A stretch of 64,000 nucleotides of DNA from Paenibacillus sp. HWE-109 (GTDB lineage Bacteria > Bacillota > Bacilli > Paenibacillales > NBRC-103111), in the NCBI RefSeq assembly GCF_022163125.1, contig NZ_CP091881.1, positions 5,518,001-5,582,000 on the forward strand, given 5' to 3'. The translations under genes were made by a program, and so were the position numbers. Positions 33,592-41,922 of the stretch are shown in pieces. The notes under the pieces are model-generated. The model was not told where the DNA came from. It did no database searches and saw only the letters and a program-made list of their open reading frames with translations. Numbering within the stretch: position 1 is the stretch's first letter; each line of letters starts with the position of its first letter.

Positions 33592-34766
33592 TGCCTCAGA
33601 ACACCCAATTGAATTCCGACGTTTCGGATGCGTACAGCGGCATCGTCCAACTCCTTCTTCGTATGTGCGGCAGTTAGGGAGAAGCGGATGCGTGCCGTCC
33701 CCTCAGGCACTGTAGGTGGTCGTATAGCAACCGCGGCGATCCCTTCTTCTTCCAGAGCCGCACTGAATCGCACAGCCTTGTCATTCTCACCAACGATTAT
33801 CGGTACAATTGGCGAACTGCTGCCGCCTACAGCGAAACCCGCTGCGTGAAGTGAGGCGCGAAAAAGTTTCTTGGCCTCATGAAGTTGTTCACGGCGCCAA
33901 TTCTCCCACTGCAGCATGTCCAATGCTTTGGAAATGCCAGCAATAAGAGATGGCGGCAGCGCTGTCGAATAGATGAGCGGCCTGGCCTTATTAGTCAGCC
34001 AACGAATCAACGTGCGATTGCCGCATACATAGGCTCCGTACAAACCGAAAGCTTTACTAAACGTTCCAACATGGATATCCACTTCGTCCTGCAACCCGAG
34101 CGCATGGCACAATCCCTTGCCGTTCTCCCCGTAGATCCCTCCGCTGTGCGCCTCATCAACCATCAGTATCGCTCCATACTCTTTCTTGAGCAGTACGAGT
34201 TCCTGTAAGAGCGCAAGATCTCCATCCATGGAAAATACGGCATCGGTCACGATCAACTTTCGCCTTCTATCACGAAATTTACTCAATAACTTACGCAGAT
34301 GGGCCATATCGTTATGACGATATCGAGCATGTTCTGCACGACACATCTGAATGCCATCCACGATACTTGCATGATTGAGCTGATCACTGAAAACAACATC
34401 ACCGCGACCTGCGATTGCACTGATAACACCTGTATTCGCCATATAGCCATTTGCAAAAACAAGTGCTGCTTCCGAGTTCTGCCACTCAGAGAGGGCTTCT
34501 TCAAGCTGCTCATAAACCGCCCGATTGCCAGTCACAAGACGTGATGCCCCTGATCCACCCCCCTCGGTCAGCAATGCCTCTCGCATCACTGCGATAATGG
34601 CAGGATGTTGGGAAAGTCCCAGATAATCATTGGACGACAGATTAAGCAGCGGGCGATTTCCGCGAATCGTATAACCAGGGTGTCCTGGAAGAGGGCTGCT
34701 AGCACGCATGGAACGCAGTATCGAAGCTCTATCCATAGCCTCAAGCTCTTCTTCCATCCAATTCAT
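33588..34766 (-). CDS. bioF: 8-amino-7-oxononanoate synthase BioF
   Basis: A 392-residue PLP enzyme of the alpha-oxoamine synthase family that condenses pimeloyl-ACP (or -CoA) with alanine. Motifs: LLNLSSNDYLGLSQHP near the N-terminus, MVDEAHSGGIYGENGKGLCH, and HVGTFSKAFGLYGAYV with the PLP-binding Lys. The ATG at 34766 is preceded by AGAAGGTG and gives a normal-length protein; the longer frame from 34820 would overlap the end of bioB. It is the fourth gene of the operon. Confidence 0.95.
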   Translation of the reverse strand: MNWMEEELEAMDRASILRSMRASSPLPGHPGYTIRGNRPLLNLSSNDYLGLSQHPAIIAVMREALLTEGGGSGASRLVTGNRAVYEQLEEALSEWQNSEAALVFANGYMANTGVISAIAGRGDVVFSDQLNHASIVDGIQMCRAEHARYRHNDMAHLRKLLSKFRDRRRKLIVTDAVFSMDGDLALLQELVLLKKEYGAILMVDEAHSGGIYGENGKGLCHALGLQDEVDIHVGTFSKAFGLYGAYVCGNRTLIRWLTNKARPLIYSTALPPSLIAGISKALDMLQWENWRREQLHEAKKLFRASLHAAGFAVGGSSSPIVPIIVGENDKAVRFSAALEEEGIAAVAIRPPTVPEGTARIRFSLTAAHTKKELDDAAVRIRNVGIQLGVLRQ

Positions 34767-34779
34767 AGTCGACACCTTC

Positions 34780-35778
34780 TTAGAGAGCATTTGTTTCAAT
34801 TTCAAATCCCAAATCTTCAATCATTTGGTGATCTGCCGAAACATCTTGACCTGCTGTTGTTAAGTAATCACCAACAAATAGTGAATTCGCTGCGAACAAT
34901 GAGAGCGGCTGCAGACTGCGGAGATTGACCTCACGACCACCAGCTACACGGATTTCCTTGGATGGACAAATGAAACGAAATAAAGCCAGCACCTTCAAAG
35001 CTTTCATCGACGACGTGCGTCCTGCATGTTCCAGTGGTGTTCCGGGAATGGCATTCAGGAAATTAATTGGAATCGAATCCGCATCAAGTCTGCGGAGTGC
35101 ATAAGCCATTTCAACAATTTCTTGATTCGTCTCGCCCATGCCGATAACGACACCAGAGCAGGGAGACATGCCGTGCAGCTTTACTTTTTCCACGGTATCG
35201 ATACGCTGCTCATAGGTATGTGTGGTAGTAATAGATGGATAGTTGGCTTTACTCGTATTTAAATTGTGGTTATAGCGATGCACACCAGCTTTGGCCAGCC
35301 GTTCAGCTTGCTCGTCCTTGAGAATGCCCAAGCAAGCGCAAATTTTAAGCGGCATCGTTTCACGAATTTCACTGACGGCATTCACCACTTGATCCAACTC
35401 CTTGTCTGTCGGACCTTTTCCGGAAGCCACTATGCAGTAGGTCCCCGCTTTGCGTGCCATAGCTTCACGTGCGCCAGCAAGCAGCGAATCCTTATCAAGC
35501 ATAGTATAAGTACGTACCGGCGCCGTCGAAACAATCGATTGCGAGCAATAGCCGCAGTCCTCAGGACAAAGTCCGCTTTTAGCATTAATAATCATATTCA
35601 GCTTCACTTTTTTACCATAGTAATGCTTTCTCACTTGGAACGCAGCCTGCAACAGCGGCATGACTTCCTCATGATCGGCTTCGAGCACTGCCATACCTTC
35701 CTCTAATGTTATCACCTCGCCTGTCAACGCTTTATTCGTCAGTGTTTGCCACTCTATATGAGCTGCCCTTGTACTCAT
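34780..35778 (-). CDS. bioB: Biotin synthase BioB
   Basis: A 332-residue radical SAM enzyme that inserts sulfur into dethiobiotin. The [4Fe-4S] motif is CPEDCGYC (about residues 71-78), followed by CIVASGKGPTDKELDQV and YNHNLNTSKANYP, and GGREVNLRSLQ near the C-terminus. Start choice: the ribosome site GGGAGG directly abuts an ATG at 35787, too close to use, so the next in-frame ATG at 35778, nine bases away, is preferred (MSTRAAHIEW). Third gene of the biotin operon. Confidence 0.95.
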   Translation of the reverse strand: MSTRAAHIEWQTLTNKALTGEVITLEEGMAVLEADHEEVMPLLQAAFQVRKHYYGKKVKLNMIINAKSGLCPEDCGYCSQSIVSTAPVRTYTMLDKDSLLAGAREAMARKAGTYCIVASGKGPTDKELDQVVNAVSEIRETMPLKICACLGILKDEQAERLAKAGVHRYNHNLNTSKANYPSITTTHTYEQRIDTVEKVKLHGMSPCSGVVIGMGETNQEIVEMAYALRRLDADSIPINFLNAIPGTPLEHAGRTSSMKALKVLALFRFICPSKEIRVAGGREVNLRSLQPLSLFAANSLFVGDYLTTAGQDVSADHQMIEDLGFEIETNAL

Positions 35779-35828
35779 TTCATTCATCCTCCCTGAAGCT
35801 TTCTTCTATAAAAAGAGTTTTCTTTCGT

Positions 35829-36572
35829 TCACCTTAGGTTGAACTGCAAAGCCTGCCGAATTGGTGCCAGGTCTATTGTTTTTCGTACAGTATGTATCAA
35901 GGCATCTGAGTTGGCATCAGCTTGAAGGCTGGGAAAACGTCCAAGGACTTTAAGCCCGCTATACTGCTCAATAAGTTCCCCGTTCGTTGCAACGCTCGGG
36001 TCATCCAGCAGCTGCGTGCGTTCACCATCATTCAAGATGACGCCAATAATTGGAATGGCGTGATGTCTTAGATAGGCTTCCGTCAGAAGCGTATGGTTAA
36101 TCGTCCCGAGGCCGGAACGGGCAACGATGAGCGCTGGCCTATGAAGCTCCGCAATCAAATCTACCACGAGCGCATCATCATTCAGCGGAACGGCGACGCC
36201 TCCTGCCCCTTCGATGATCAGCGCTTCATATCGCTTAGCGAGCGGTTCACCCGCCGCGATAATGTCCTGGATCGTCAACGTTATGCCGACATGCTTTGCG
36301 GCAAGCATTGGCGTAAGCGGAGCTTCAAAAGTAAAAGGCGCCACCGCTTCCGGTGTCTCATCAATTCCCGTACTTTGCAGCAGCCTTTCAGCGTCCGTTA
36401 CTCCGCTCCATAGTCGTGCACCCGATTGCACTGGCTTCCAAACACCAGCATTCAATCCCTCCGCTCGAAGTGCAGCCGTAATAGCTGCCGTCACGATGGT
36501 CTTCCCTACACTGGTGTCTGTCCCAGTTACAAATAATCCTGGAATCGATCCCAAATTGGCCTGATTCATCAT
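35829..36572 (-). CDS. bioD: Dethiobiotin synthetase BioD
   Basis: A 247-residue ATP-dependent carboxylase that closes the ureido ring from 7,8-diaminopelargonate. The P-loop is VTGTDTSVGKTIV near the N-terminus; WKPVQSG and IIEGAGGVAVPL are the other family blocks. The start overlaps the bioA stop as ATGA. Length is slightly above the family mean. Confidence 0.94.
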   Translation of the reverse strand: MMNQANLGSIPGLFVTGTDTSVGKTIVTAAITAALRAEGLNAGVWKPVQSGARLWSGVTDAERLLQSTGIDETPEAVAPFTFEAPLTPMLAAKHVGITLTIQDIIAAGEPLAKRYEALIIEGAGGVAVPLNDDALVVDLIAELHRPALIVARSGLGTINHTLLTEAYLRHHAIPIIGVILNDGERTQLLDDPSVATNGELIEQYSGLKVLGRFPSLQADANSDALIHTVRKTIDLAPIRQALQFNLR

Positions 36573-37927
36573 GAATCTCTGACTTCTGTGACATGTATAA
36601 TTGAATCCCTCAAAATATGGATCATCGCTTCAAGCTCAGCTTCTGTGCTAACAAGCGGGGGAATGAAGACGATCACATTGCCAAGCGGCCTGGTTAACAT
36701 GCCAAGCTCTCTGGCTCTTAGGCTCGTGCGAACGCCTATCCGCTCTGCCCAATCGTAGGGCTCGCGCGTAGCTTTATCGCGTACCAGCTCGATCCCGATC
36801 ATCAGTCCTTGCTGCCTGATATCTCCGACATGCGGCCTTTCTTTAAGCGCTGCTAGCTTATTCTCCACGTATGAAGCCTTGCGCTTAACGCCTTCAAGGA
36901 TATTTCGCTCGTCGAACAGCTTCAAACTCGCCAAAGCAACAGCACAGCCAAGGGGGTTTCCCGTATAGGAATGACCATGAAAAAAAGTTTTCTGCTCATG
37001 GTAATCCGCATAAAACGCCTCGTAAACCGCATTCGTTGCCAGTGTAGCCGCTACAGGCAAATAACCGCCGGTTAAGCCCTTCCCGATCACCATCAAATCC
37101 GGTGACACATCCTCGAGATCACAGGCGAACATCGCCCCTGTTCGTCCGAAGCCCGTCGCTACCTCGTCGGCGATGAGCAGTACATCATGCTCGCGGCACA
37201 GCGCTGCCATCTCGCTTAAACAGCCTTGCGGCATAATGATGATCCCGCTGGCTCCCTGCACAATGGGCTCGACAATGAGCGCCGCTATCTCGTCCGCCCG
37301 CGCTTCTAGCAAATTACGCAAGGCAGTTAGCGTAGCTTCCTTCGCTGCCAACGCGCCCCCTTCATGACGATAGGCATAGGGATATGGAATGGTGTGTGAA
37401 GGAAACAGCATTGGACGGAACACATCATGATACAGAGGGATAGCGCCGACACTAACCGCACCAATCGTATCGCCGTGATACGCCTGATTCATCGTAATAA
37501 ACGTCGTTTTCTTCTTCACTCCCTGATTGTGCCAGTACTGAAATGCCATTTTGAGCGCAATCTCAACGCCCGTTGCCCCTGAATCGGAATAAAATACTTT
37601 GGCTAATCCCTGCGGAGCGATGTCTACCAGCTTCTCGGCAAGTTCAATTGCCGGTATATTGGCCATTCCCAGGAGTGTGGAGTGGGCGACACGCCCCAAC
37701 TGATCAACAATGGCTTGATTCAGCTCAGGCACATTATGACCATGCACATTGAGCCAAACGGACGAGAATCCGTCATAATATGCTCTGCCTTGAACATCAT
37801 AGAGCAGAATTCCTTCGCCGCGTTCTATAATAAGTGGGGCTGCGTTGTTGTAATCTTTCATCTGGGTAAATGGATGCCATAAGTGCGAAGTGTTCATCGC
37901 AGCAAGGCGTTCGTGTTGGGTTGACAC
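36569..37927 (-). CDS. bioA: Adenosylmethionine-8-amino-7-oxononanoate aminotransferase BioA
   Basis: A 452-residue class III aminotransferase that makes 7,8-diaminopelargonate. Motifs: LWHPFTQMKDYN, YDGFSSVWLNVHGHN, DEVATGFGRTGAMFA, and DLMVIGKGLTGGYLP with the PLP Lys. First gene of the operon, directly behind the BirA operator. A GTG start at 37927 gives the usual N-terminal length, with ATGGTGA as a modest ribosome site; the ATG at 37897 has none. Confidence 0.94.
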   Translation of the reverse strand: MSTQHERLAAMNTSHLWHPFTQMKDYNNAAPLIIERGEGILLYDVQGRAYYDGFSSVWLNVHGHNVPELNQAIVDQLGRVAHSTLLGMANIPAIELAEKLVDIAPQGLAKVFYSDSGATGVEIALKMAFQYWHNQGVKKKTTFITMNQAYHGDTIGAVSVGAIPLYHDVFRPMLFPSHTIPYPYAYRHEGGALAAKEATLTALRNLLEARADEIAALIVEPIVQGASGIIIMPQGCLSEMAALCREHDVLLIADEVATGFGRTGAMFACDLEDVSPDLMVIGKGLTGGYLPVAATLATNAVYEAFYADYHEQKTFFHGHSYTGNPLGCAVALASLKLFDERNILEGVKRKASYVENKLAALKERPHVGDIRQQGLMIGIELVRDKATREPYDWAERIGVRTSLRARELGMLTRPLGNVIVFIPPLVSTEAELEAMIHILRDSIIHVTEVRDS

Positions 37928-37950
37928 ATATGTTCACCATCCCGTTTTTA

Positions 37951-37985
37951 ATTGTCAACCTAAATTATTTTTATAGGTTGACAAT
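37951..37985 (-). promoter_or_regulatory. BirA (biotin repressor) operator
   Basis: ATTGTCAACC and GGTTGACAAT form a perfect 10-bp inverted repeat with a 15-base spacer, 24 bases upstream of bioA. This fits the Bacillus BirA operator (TTGTTAACC-N15-GGTTAACAA type). Biotin-bound BirA should repress the whole operon here. Confidence 0.9.
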
Positions 37986-38130
37986 AGATTAGCAGATGGA
38001 GACAATTCTGTAAACAAAAAAAGGAGATTGTCTCAAAGCCTGAAAAGTTACAAAGCAGCAGTAGATGCCACAAAGAAAAACGGCTTCGCCGCTCTGAGAG
38101 ATCAGCCTCTTAGTAGCGACAAAACCTGTT

Positions 38131-38345
38131 AAGGGAACTAGAGGACGCTATATAGGCAAATAGTAGGGATGCTAGGGTATAAGCGGAACTACAGGGTCTT
38201 ATTTCCACGAAAAACGCTGAATTTGCCTTGAAACAGCAAAATAGCGGACTGGAGTTCCCTCACCCCCGCGATTTGGATACTTTTGGCTAGAATAGCGGAC
38301 TGTAGTTCCCTCTGTTCGCACAAGGCGGCTGGAGTAACTCCGCGC
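38131..38345. repeat. Cluster of GCGGACT-N2-AGTTCCCTC intergenic repeats
   Basis: Two direct copies, AATAGCGGACTGGAGTTCCC (38239 on) and AATAGCGGACTGTAGTTCCC (38290 on), differ at one position and lie 51 bases apart. An inverse copy AAGGGAACTAGAGGACGCTA starts near 38130, and shorter relatives (GCGGAACTACAGGG near 38182; GGCGGCTGGAGTAACTCC near 38324) fall between and after. No coding potential. Confidence 0.7.
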
Positions 38346-38376
38346 TCACTCCAAAACATATAAACTCTTATATATC

Positions 38377-38419
38377 AAAAAAAGGAGCTAAGCGTATAAG
38401 CCGCTTAGCTCCTTTTTTT
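38377..38419. terminator. Bidirectional terminator after the FMN reductase gene
   Basis: GGAGCTAAGCG (38384-38394) pairs perfectly with CGCTTAGCTCC (38402-38412), flanked by an A-run and a T-run, so it can act in both directions; it ends the reductase gene on the minus strand. Confidence 0.9.
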
Positions 38420-38429
38420 GATAATAATA

Positions 38430-38981
38430 TTAATGCTTTACCGTTAATTGTTTGGTCAGATCGAGGAATGAACTTACGACACGGCGAACCCGTTTATCCA
38501 CATCTGGGTGGATATCACTATGTGCTGCGCCTGTTTGGAAACTATTCCGTTGATCGCCCCCAATGGATAACCATTCTGGACAATTAATTCCATGAAGATT
38601 GCGCACAATCGCTTGCAGCTGCGTCAAAGAACTTACAGCAATAGCCCCACCTGCCGAGCTGACCGATAGAACAGCTTTATTTTTAAAATAATCTTGCCCC
38701 ACATGATCAAGTGCATTTTTCAGGACACCAGAAATTCCACTGTGATATTCCGGGGTTGCAAGTACAATGCCCTCAGCTTCATGAAGAGCTTGTTTGAAAG
38801 ATTCCAGGGCTTCATGACCACCATGCGCATCATCCGGTGAATAGAAAGGAATCGGAGATTGGTACAAATCAACGAACTTTACTTGATGTCCTTCTTGCTC
38901 AGCCAGATGTTGAATATACTGGGCCAGCTTCGTGCTTGTGGCTAGTTTTTGATTACTTCCTGCAACGATCGTTATTTTCAA
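38430..38981 (-). CDS. NADPH-dependent FMN reductase
   Basis: A 183-residue flavodoxin-fold protein. It starts with MKITIVAGSNQKLATSTKLA, the FMN-phosphate loop region, and has ATPEYHSGISGVLKNALDHV, the signature of NADPH-dependent FMN reductases and azoreductases (YhdA/ChrR relatives). It reduces FMN, quinones or azo compounds in the cytoplasm; the natural substrate is open. Monocistronic, with a strong terminator downstream. Confidence 0.9.
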   Translation of the reverse strand: MKITIVAGSNQKLATSTKLAQYIQHLAEQEGHQVKFVDLYQSPIPFYSPDDAHGGHEALESFKQALHEAEGIVLATPEYHSGISGVLKNALDHVGQDYFKNKAVLSVSSAGGAIAVSSLTQLQAIVRNLHGINCPEWLSIGGDQRNSFQTGAAHSDIHPDVDKRVRRVVSSFLDLTKQLTVKH

Positions 38982-39002
38982 CTTGAATCATCCCTTCTTA
39001 TT

Positions 39003-39045
39003 AAAAAGCTACCCCCTCCATAGATATCTATGAAAGAAGTAGCTT
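39003..39045 (-). terminator. Terminator of glnA
   Basis: On the minus strand AAGCTAC and TCATAGA pair with TCTATGGA and GTAGCTT around a short centre, followed by TTTTT. Confidence 0.8.
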
Positions 39046-39074
39046 ATTGTTTATTTACGTATAAGTGCTAAAAA

Positions 39075-40499
39075 TTAGCAATCGAAGTAAAGGTTGTACT
39101 CGTGCGGGTGAATACGGATTGCAACAGCTTTCGCTTCGCCGCGTTTCAATTCGATGTAGTTATCGATGAAATCTTGTGTGAATACGCCGCCTTCGATTAA
39201 GAAGTCGGAATCAGCTGCAAGTGCATCCAACGCCTCATCCAATGTGCCTGGAACGCTGCGGATTTCAGCTTTCTCAGAATCGGACATTTCATAGATGTTT
39301 GTATCGAAAGGACCGTATCCAAGAGCACGTGGATCGATTTTCTTTTTGATACCGTCAAGACCAGCCATCAACATTGCCGCGAAAGCAAGGTATGGGTTAG
39401 CTGTGCTGTCCGGTGTACGGAATTCAATACGACAACCTTTTGGTGTCACAGCTGCGATTGGAATACGAACTGCTGCGGAACGGTTACCTTTGGAGAATAC
39501 AAGGTTTACCGGCGCTTCGTAACCAGGAACCAGACGTTTGAAGGAGTTTGTGCTTGGGTTTGTCAAAGCGATCAAAGCTGGTGCGTGGTAAAGGATACCA
39601 CCGATATAGTTGATTGCCATTTCACTCAAGTTTGCATATGCTCCTTTTTCATAGAACAAAGGCTCGCTTCCGTCGAAAATGGACATGTGAACGTGCATAC
39701 CGCTACCATTGTCACCAAACAGTGGTTTAGGCATGAATGTTGCTACTTTACCATATTCTCTAGCTGTGTTAGCAACGATATATTTGTATTTGAGCAAGTT
39801 GTCTGCTGTTTTCGTCAATGTGTCAAAACGGAAGTTAATTTCAGCTTGACCAGCTGTAGCTACTTCATGGTGATGACGTTCAATGCGAAGACCTGCATCA
39901 GCAAGCTTGTTACACATTTCGGAACGAATGTCTTGTTGGGAATCCATTGGAGCTACTGGAACATAGCCGCCTTTAACTGGAACTTTGTAACCAAGGTTGC
40001 CGCCTTCTTCTTTACGGCCCGTGTTCCAACCTGCTTCTTCGGAATCAACTTCGAAGTAGGATTTGTTCATGCCATTTTCGAAACGAACGTCATCAAAAAT
40101 GAAGAACTCGGATTCCGGTGCGAAGAATGCTGTTGTACCCACACCTGTTGTTTGCAAATATTCTTCTGCTTTTTGAGCAATGCTGCGTGGATCGCGATCA
40201 TAACGCTCGCCTTCAGGCGTATGGATGTTACTCATGATAATCAAAGTTGGATGAGCTGTAAAAGGATCAATATAGGCAGTTTCTGTATCTGGCATCATTA
40301 CCATGTCAGATTGTTCAATACCACGGAATCCTGGGATGGATGAACCGTCAAAAGCTACCCCATTTACGAAAGTATCTTCGTCTACTTCAGTAGCAGGCAA
40401 AGAAATATGCTGTGCTTTACCGGAAAGACCTACGAAACGAAAATCTACCCACTCGATGTTTTTTTCCTTGATAAGGTTCAACACGTTTTGAACTGACAT
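39075..40499 (-). CDS. glnA: Glutamine synthetase, type I-beta
   Basis: A 474-residue glutamine synthetase, which makes glutamine from glutamate, ammonia and ATP. Conserved blocks: FDGSSIPGFRGIEQSDM, FFAPESEFFIF, HHEVATAGQAEINFR, MPKPLFGDNGSGMHVHMS, and NPSTNSFKRLVPGYEAP. It is longer than the Bacillus subtilis GlnA (444 residues) because of an insertion near residues 125-155, as in the I-beta class. The position of B. subtilis Arg62, used for feedback inhibition and regulator binding, is Gly here (FRGIEQ versus FVRIEE). NIYEMSD supplies a Tyr at the adenylylation position. A perfect GlnR/TnrA box and strong promoter lie upstream; no glnR gene is adjacent, so this may not be the main housekeeping copy. 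Confidence 0.93.
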   Translation of the reverse strand: MSVQNVLNLIKEKNIEWVDFRFVGLSGKAQHISLPATEVDEDTFVNGVAFDGSSIPGFRGIEQSDMVMMPDTETAYIDPFTAHPTLIIMSNIHTPEGERYDRDPRSIAQKAEEYLQTTGVGTTAFFAPESEFFIFDDVRFENGMNKSYFEVDSEEAGWNTGRKEEGGNLGYKVPVKGGYVPVAPMDSQQDIRSEMCNKLADAGLRIERHHHEVATAGQAEINFRFDTLTKTADNLLKYKYIVANTAREYGKVATFMPKPLFGDNGSGMHVHMSIFDGSEPLFYEKGAYANLSEMAINYIGGILYHAPALIALTNPSTNSFKRLVPGYEAPVNLVFSKGNRSAAVRIPIAAVTPKGCRIEFRTPDSTANPYLAFAAMLMAGLDGIKKKIDPRALGYGPFDTNIYEMSDSEKAEIRSVPGTLDEALDALAADSDFLIEGGVFTQDFIDNYIELKRGEAKAVAIRIHPHEYNLYFDC

Positions 40500-40578
40500 T
40501 TAAAAAACCCTCCCATTTCCGTACATTCAACGTACTTTACATGATTAATGTTCAACTTTTGCTTGTTATCTTGCACAT

Positions 40579-40608
40579 ATTATATAGCGATACAGCTTAC
40601 ACAGTCAA
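40579..40608 (-). promoter_or_regulatory. Sigma-A promoter of glnA
   Basis: On the minus strand TTGACT (40603-40608) and TATAAT (40579-40584) are 18 bases apart. The predicted start is near 40572, giving a leader of about 70 bases. Confidence 0.75.
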
Positions 40609-40636
40609 TACTTATGTCAGGTATTTTTTATTGATG

Positions 40637-40653
40637 TGTAAGCTAATCTTACA
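40637..40653. promoter_or_regulatory. GlnR/TnrA-type box upstream of glnA
   Basis: TGTAAGCTAATCTTACA fits TGTNAN7TNACA perfectly. Its centre is about 73 bases upstream of the predicted glnA start site, upstream of the -35 and not on top of the promoter. Confidence 0.75.
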
Positions 40654-40687
40654 CTATTTCACATACTTGTCGCATATCCAAAAATAG

Positions 40688-40726
40688 GAAGACTGGTTTC
40701 TTCTATTAAGAAGAAACCAGTCTTTT
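40688..40726 (-). terminator. Terminator of the DAHP synthase gene
   Basis: GACTGGTTTCTTCT pairs with AGAAGAAACCAGTC around a 4-base loop. The T-rich tail on the minus strand (TTCCTATTTTT) is interrupted but adequate; lies 15 bases past the stop. Confidence 0.7.
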
Positions 40727-40740
40727 CTAACATTTTCCTA

Positions 40741-41784
40741 TTAAGCTATACTAACTTCTTTCGGCGTATCAAACTTTTTGCCAAGCAGCGGAGCCAGCTT
40801 CTCAAGATCTACAAGCAGGTTGGCGAATTGGTCTGGGAATAAGGATTGCACGCCGTCGCCTGTCATGGAATTATCCGGATCTGTATGCATTTCGATAATA
40901 AGACCGTCTGCTCCAGCCGCAACAGATGCTTTGGTCATTGGCACTACCAGCTCTCTGCGCCCTGTGCCGTGACTAGGATCAGAGATGACAGGAAGATGGC
41001 TCAATTGCTTAAGAACCGGGATCGCCGATAAATCCAATGTATTCCGCGTGTAAGTTTCGAATGTTCGGATTCCGCGCTCACAAAGCATTACATTGGGATT
41101 GCCGCCAGCAAGGATATACTCGGCTGCATTCAGGAACTCATCGTAGGTAGAGCTGAAACCGCGTTTCAGAAGGACAGGTGTCTGGATAGTCCCCAGTTTG
41201 CGAAGCAGATCGAAGTTCTGCATATTCCGTGTACCAACTTGGAGAATATCCGCATATTGTGCACATACATCTACGTACTCCGGAGTCATGACTTCAGTAA
41301 TCGTCAGCAAGCCATGTTTCTTACCTGCCTCTGCCATCATAATTAATCCTTCAACGCCGACTCCTTGGAAGCTGTAAGGACCTGTTCTTGGTTTGAAAGC
41401 ACCGCCGCGCAGAACCTGACCGCCTGCCGCTTTCACCAAACGTGCGATTTCATCGATTTGCTCCGGTGTCTCTACCGCACAAGGGCCGCCCATGACAACG
41501 AGCTGTTCGCCTCCAATTTCAACGCCTTTGATCTTGATCACTGTGTCGGCCGGATGAAAGTCACGGCTTGCTAATTTGTAGGACTTCGATATTTTCACGA
41601 CTTGTTCAACTCCTGATAATTGACGTAGCTGTTCAGCAAGCTTAGGATCAGCTTGACCGATAATGCCGATGACTGTGCGGTCTTCACCTTTGGAAACGTG
41701 CGCCTGTACACCTTGCTTCTCAATAATTTGGACAATTTCCTGAATACGCTCATCAGTTGTGTTATGGGATGTAATCGCGATCAT
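40741..41784 (-). CDS. aroF: 3-deoxy-7-phosphoheptulonate synthase, AroF type
   Basis: A 347-residue DAHP synthase (KDO8P-synthase-like family), first enzyme of the shikimate pathway, condensing phosphoenolpyruvate and erythrose 4-phosphate. Residues 1-68 form a small ferredoxin-like regulatory domain as in the Thermotoga enzyme; the barrel has VMGGPCAVET, RGGAFKPRTGPYSFQG, VLLKRGFSSTYDEFL and VISDPSHGTGRRELV. There is no fused chorismate mutase, unlike the B. subtilis AroA. It is transcribed alone. A perfect 28-bp palindrome lies at 41885-41912, inside a candidate promoter region. Confidence 0.93.
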   Translation of the reverse strand: MIAITSHNTTDERIQEIVQIIEKQGVQAHVSKGEDRTVIGIIGQADPKLAEQLRQLSGVEQVVKISKSYKLASRDFHPADTVIKIKGVEIGGEQLVVMGGPCAVETPEQIDEIARLVKAAGGQVLRGGAFKPRTGPYSFQGVGVEGLIMMAEAGKKHGLLTITEVMTPEYVDVCAQYADILQVGTRNMQNFDLLRKLGTIQTPVLLKRGFSSTYDEFLNAAEYILAGGNPNVMLCERGIRTFETYTRNTLDLSAIPVLKQLSHLPVISDPSHGTGRRELVVPMTKASVAAGADGLIIEMHTDPDNSMTGDGVQSLFPDQFANLLVDLEKLAPLLGKKFDTPKEVSIA

Positions 41785-41884
41785 GTTCTACACACTCCTC
41801 TGTTATATGGGTTATTTCACTATATCACTTCAACGCTTGTTCGCTTCTATGCTTCTACGCTTTTAACCACTAAAGTAAATATAC

Positions 41885-41912
41885 AACGCTTGACGAATAT
41901 TCGTCAAGCGTT
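41885..41912. repeat. Perfect 28-bp palindrome upstream of aroF
   Basis: AACGCTTGACGAAT is followed directly by its exact complement ATTCGTCAAGCGTT. On the minus strand its right half begins a promoter-like pair, TTGACG and TATATT with an 18-base spacer. It also lies 11 bases past the DUF2062 stop, but no U-run follows, so operator and terminator readings both remain possible. Confidence 0.6.
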
Positions 41913-41922
41913 AATTTATTGT

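Larger units (their letters stand above)
37986..38429. other. Intergenic region with a short repeat cluster
   Basis: No gene is evident between the biotin operator and the FMN reductase gene. 38130-38345 holds degenerate copies of a repeat ending in AGTTCCCTC, annotated separately. 38020-38110 contains partly complementary segments (GGAGATTGTCTCA and TGAGAGATCAGCCTC) that might be the remnant of a terminator. The reductase terminator occupies the right end. Confidence 0.6.

Noticed and set aside
38131..38345. CRISPR array
   Set aside because: Copies are degenerate, in both orientations, with irregular spacing and no cas genes.
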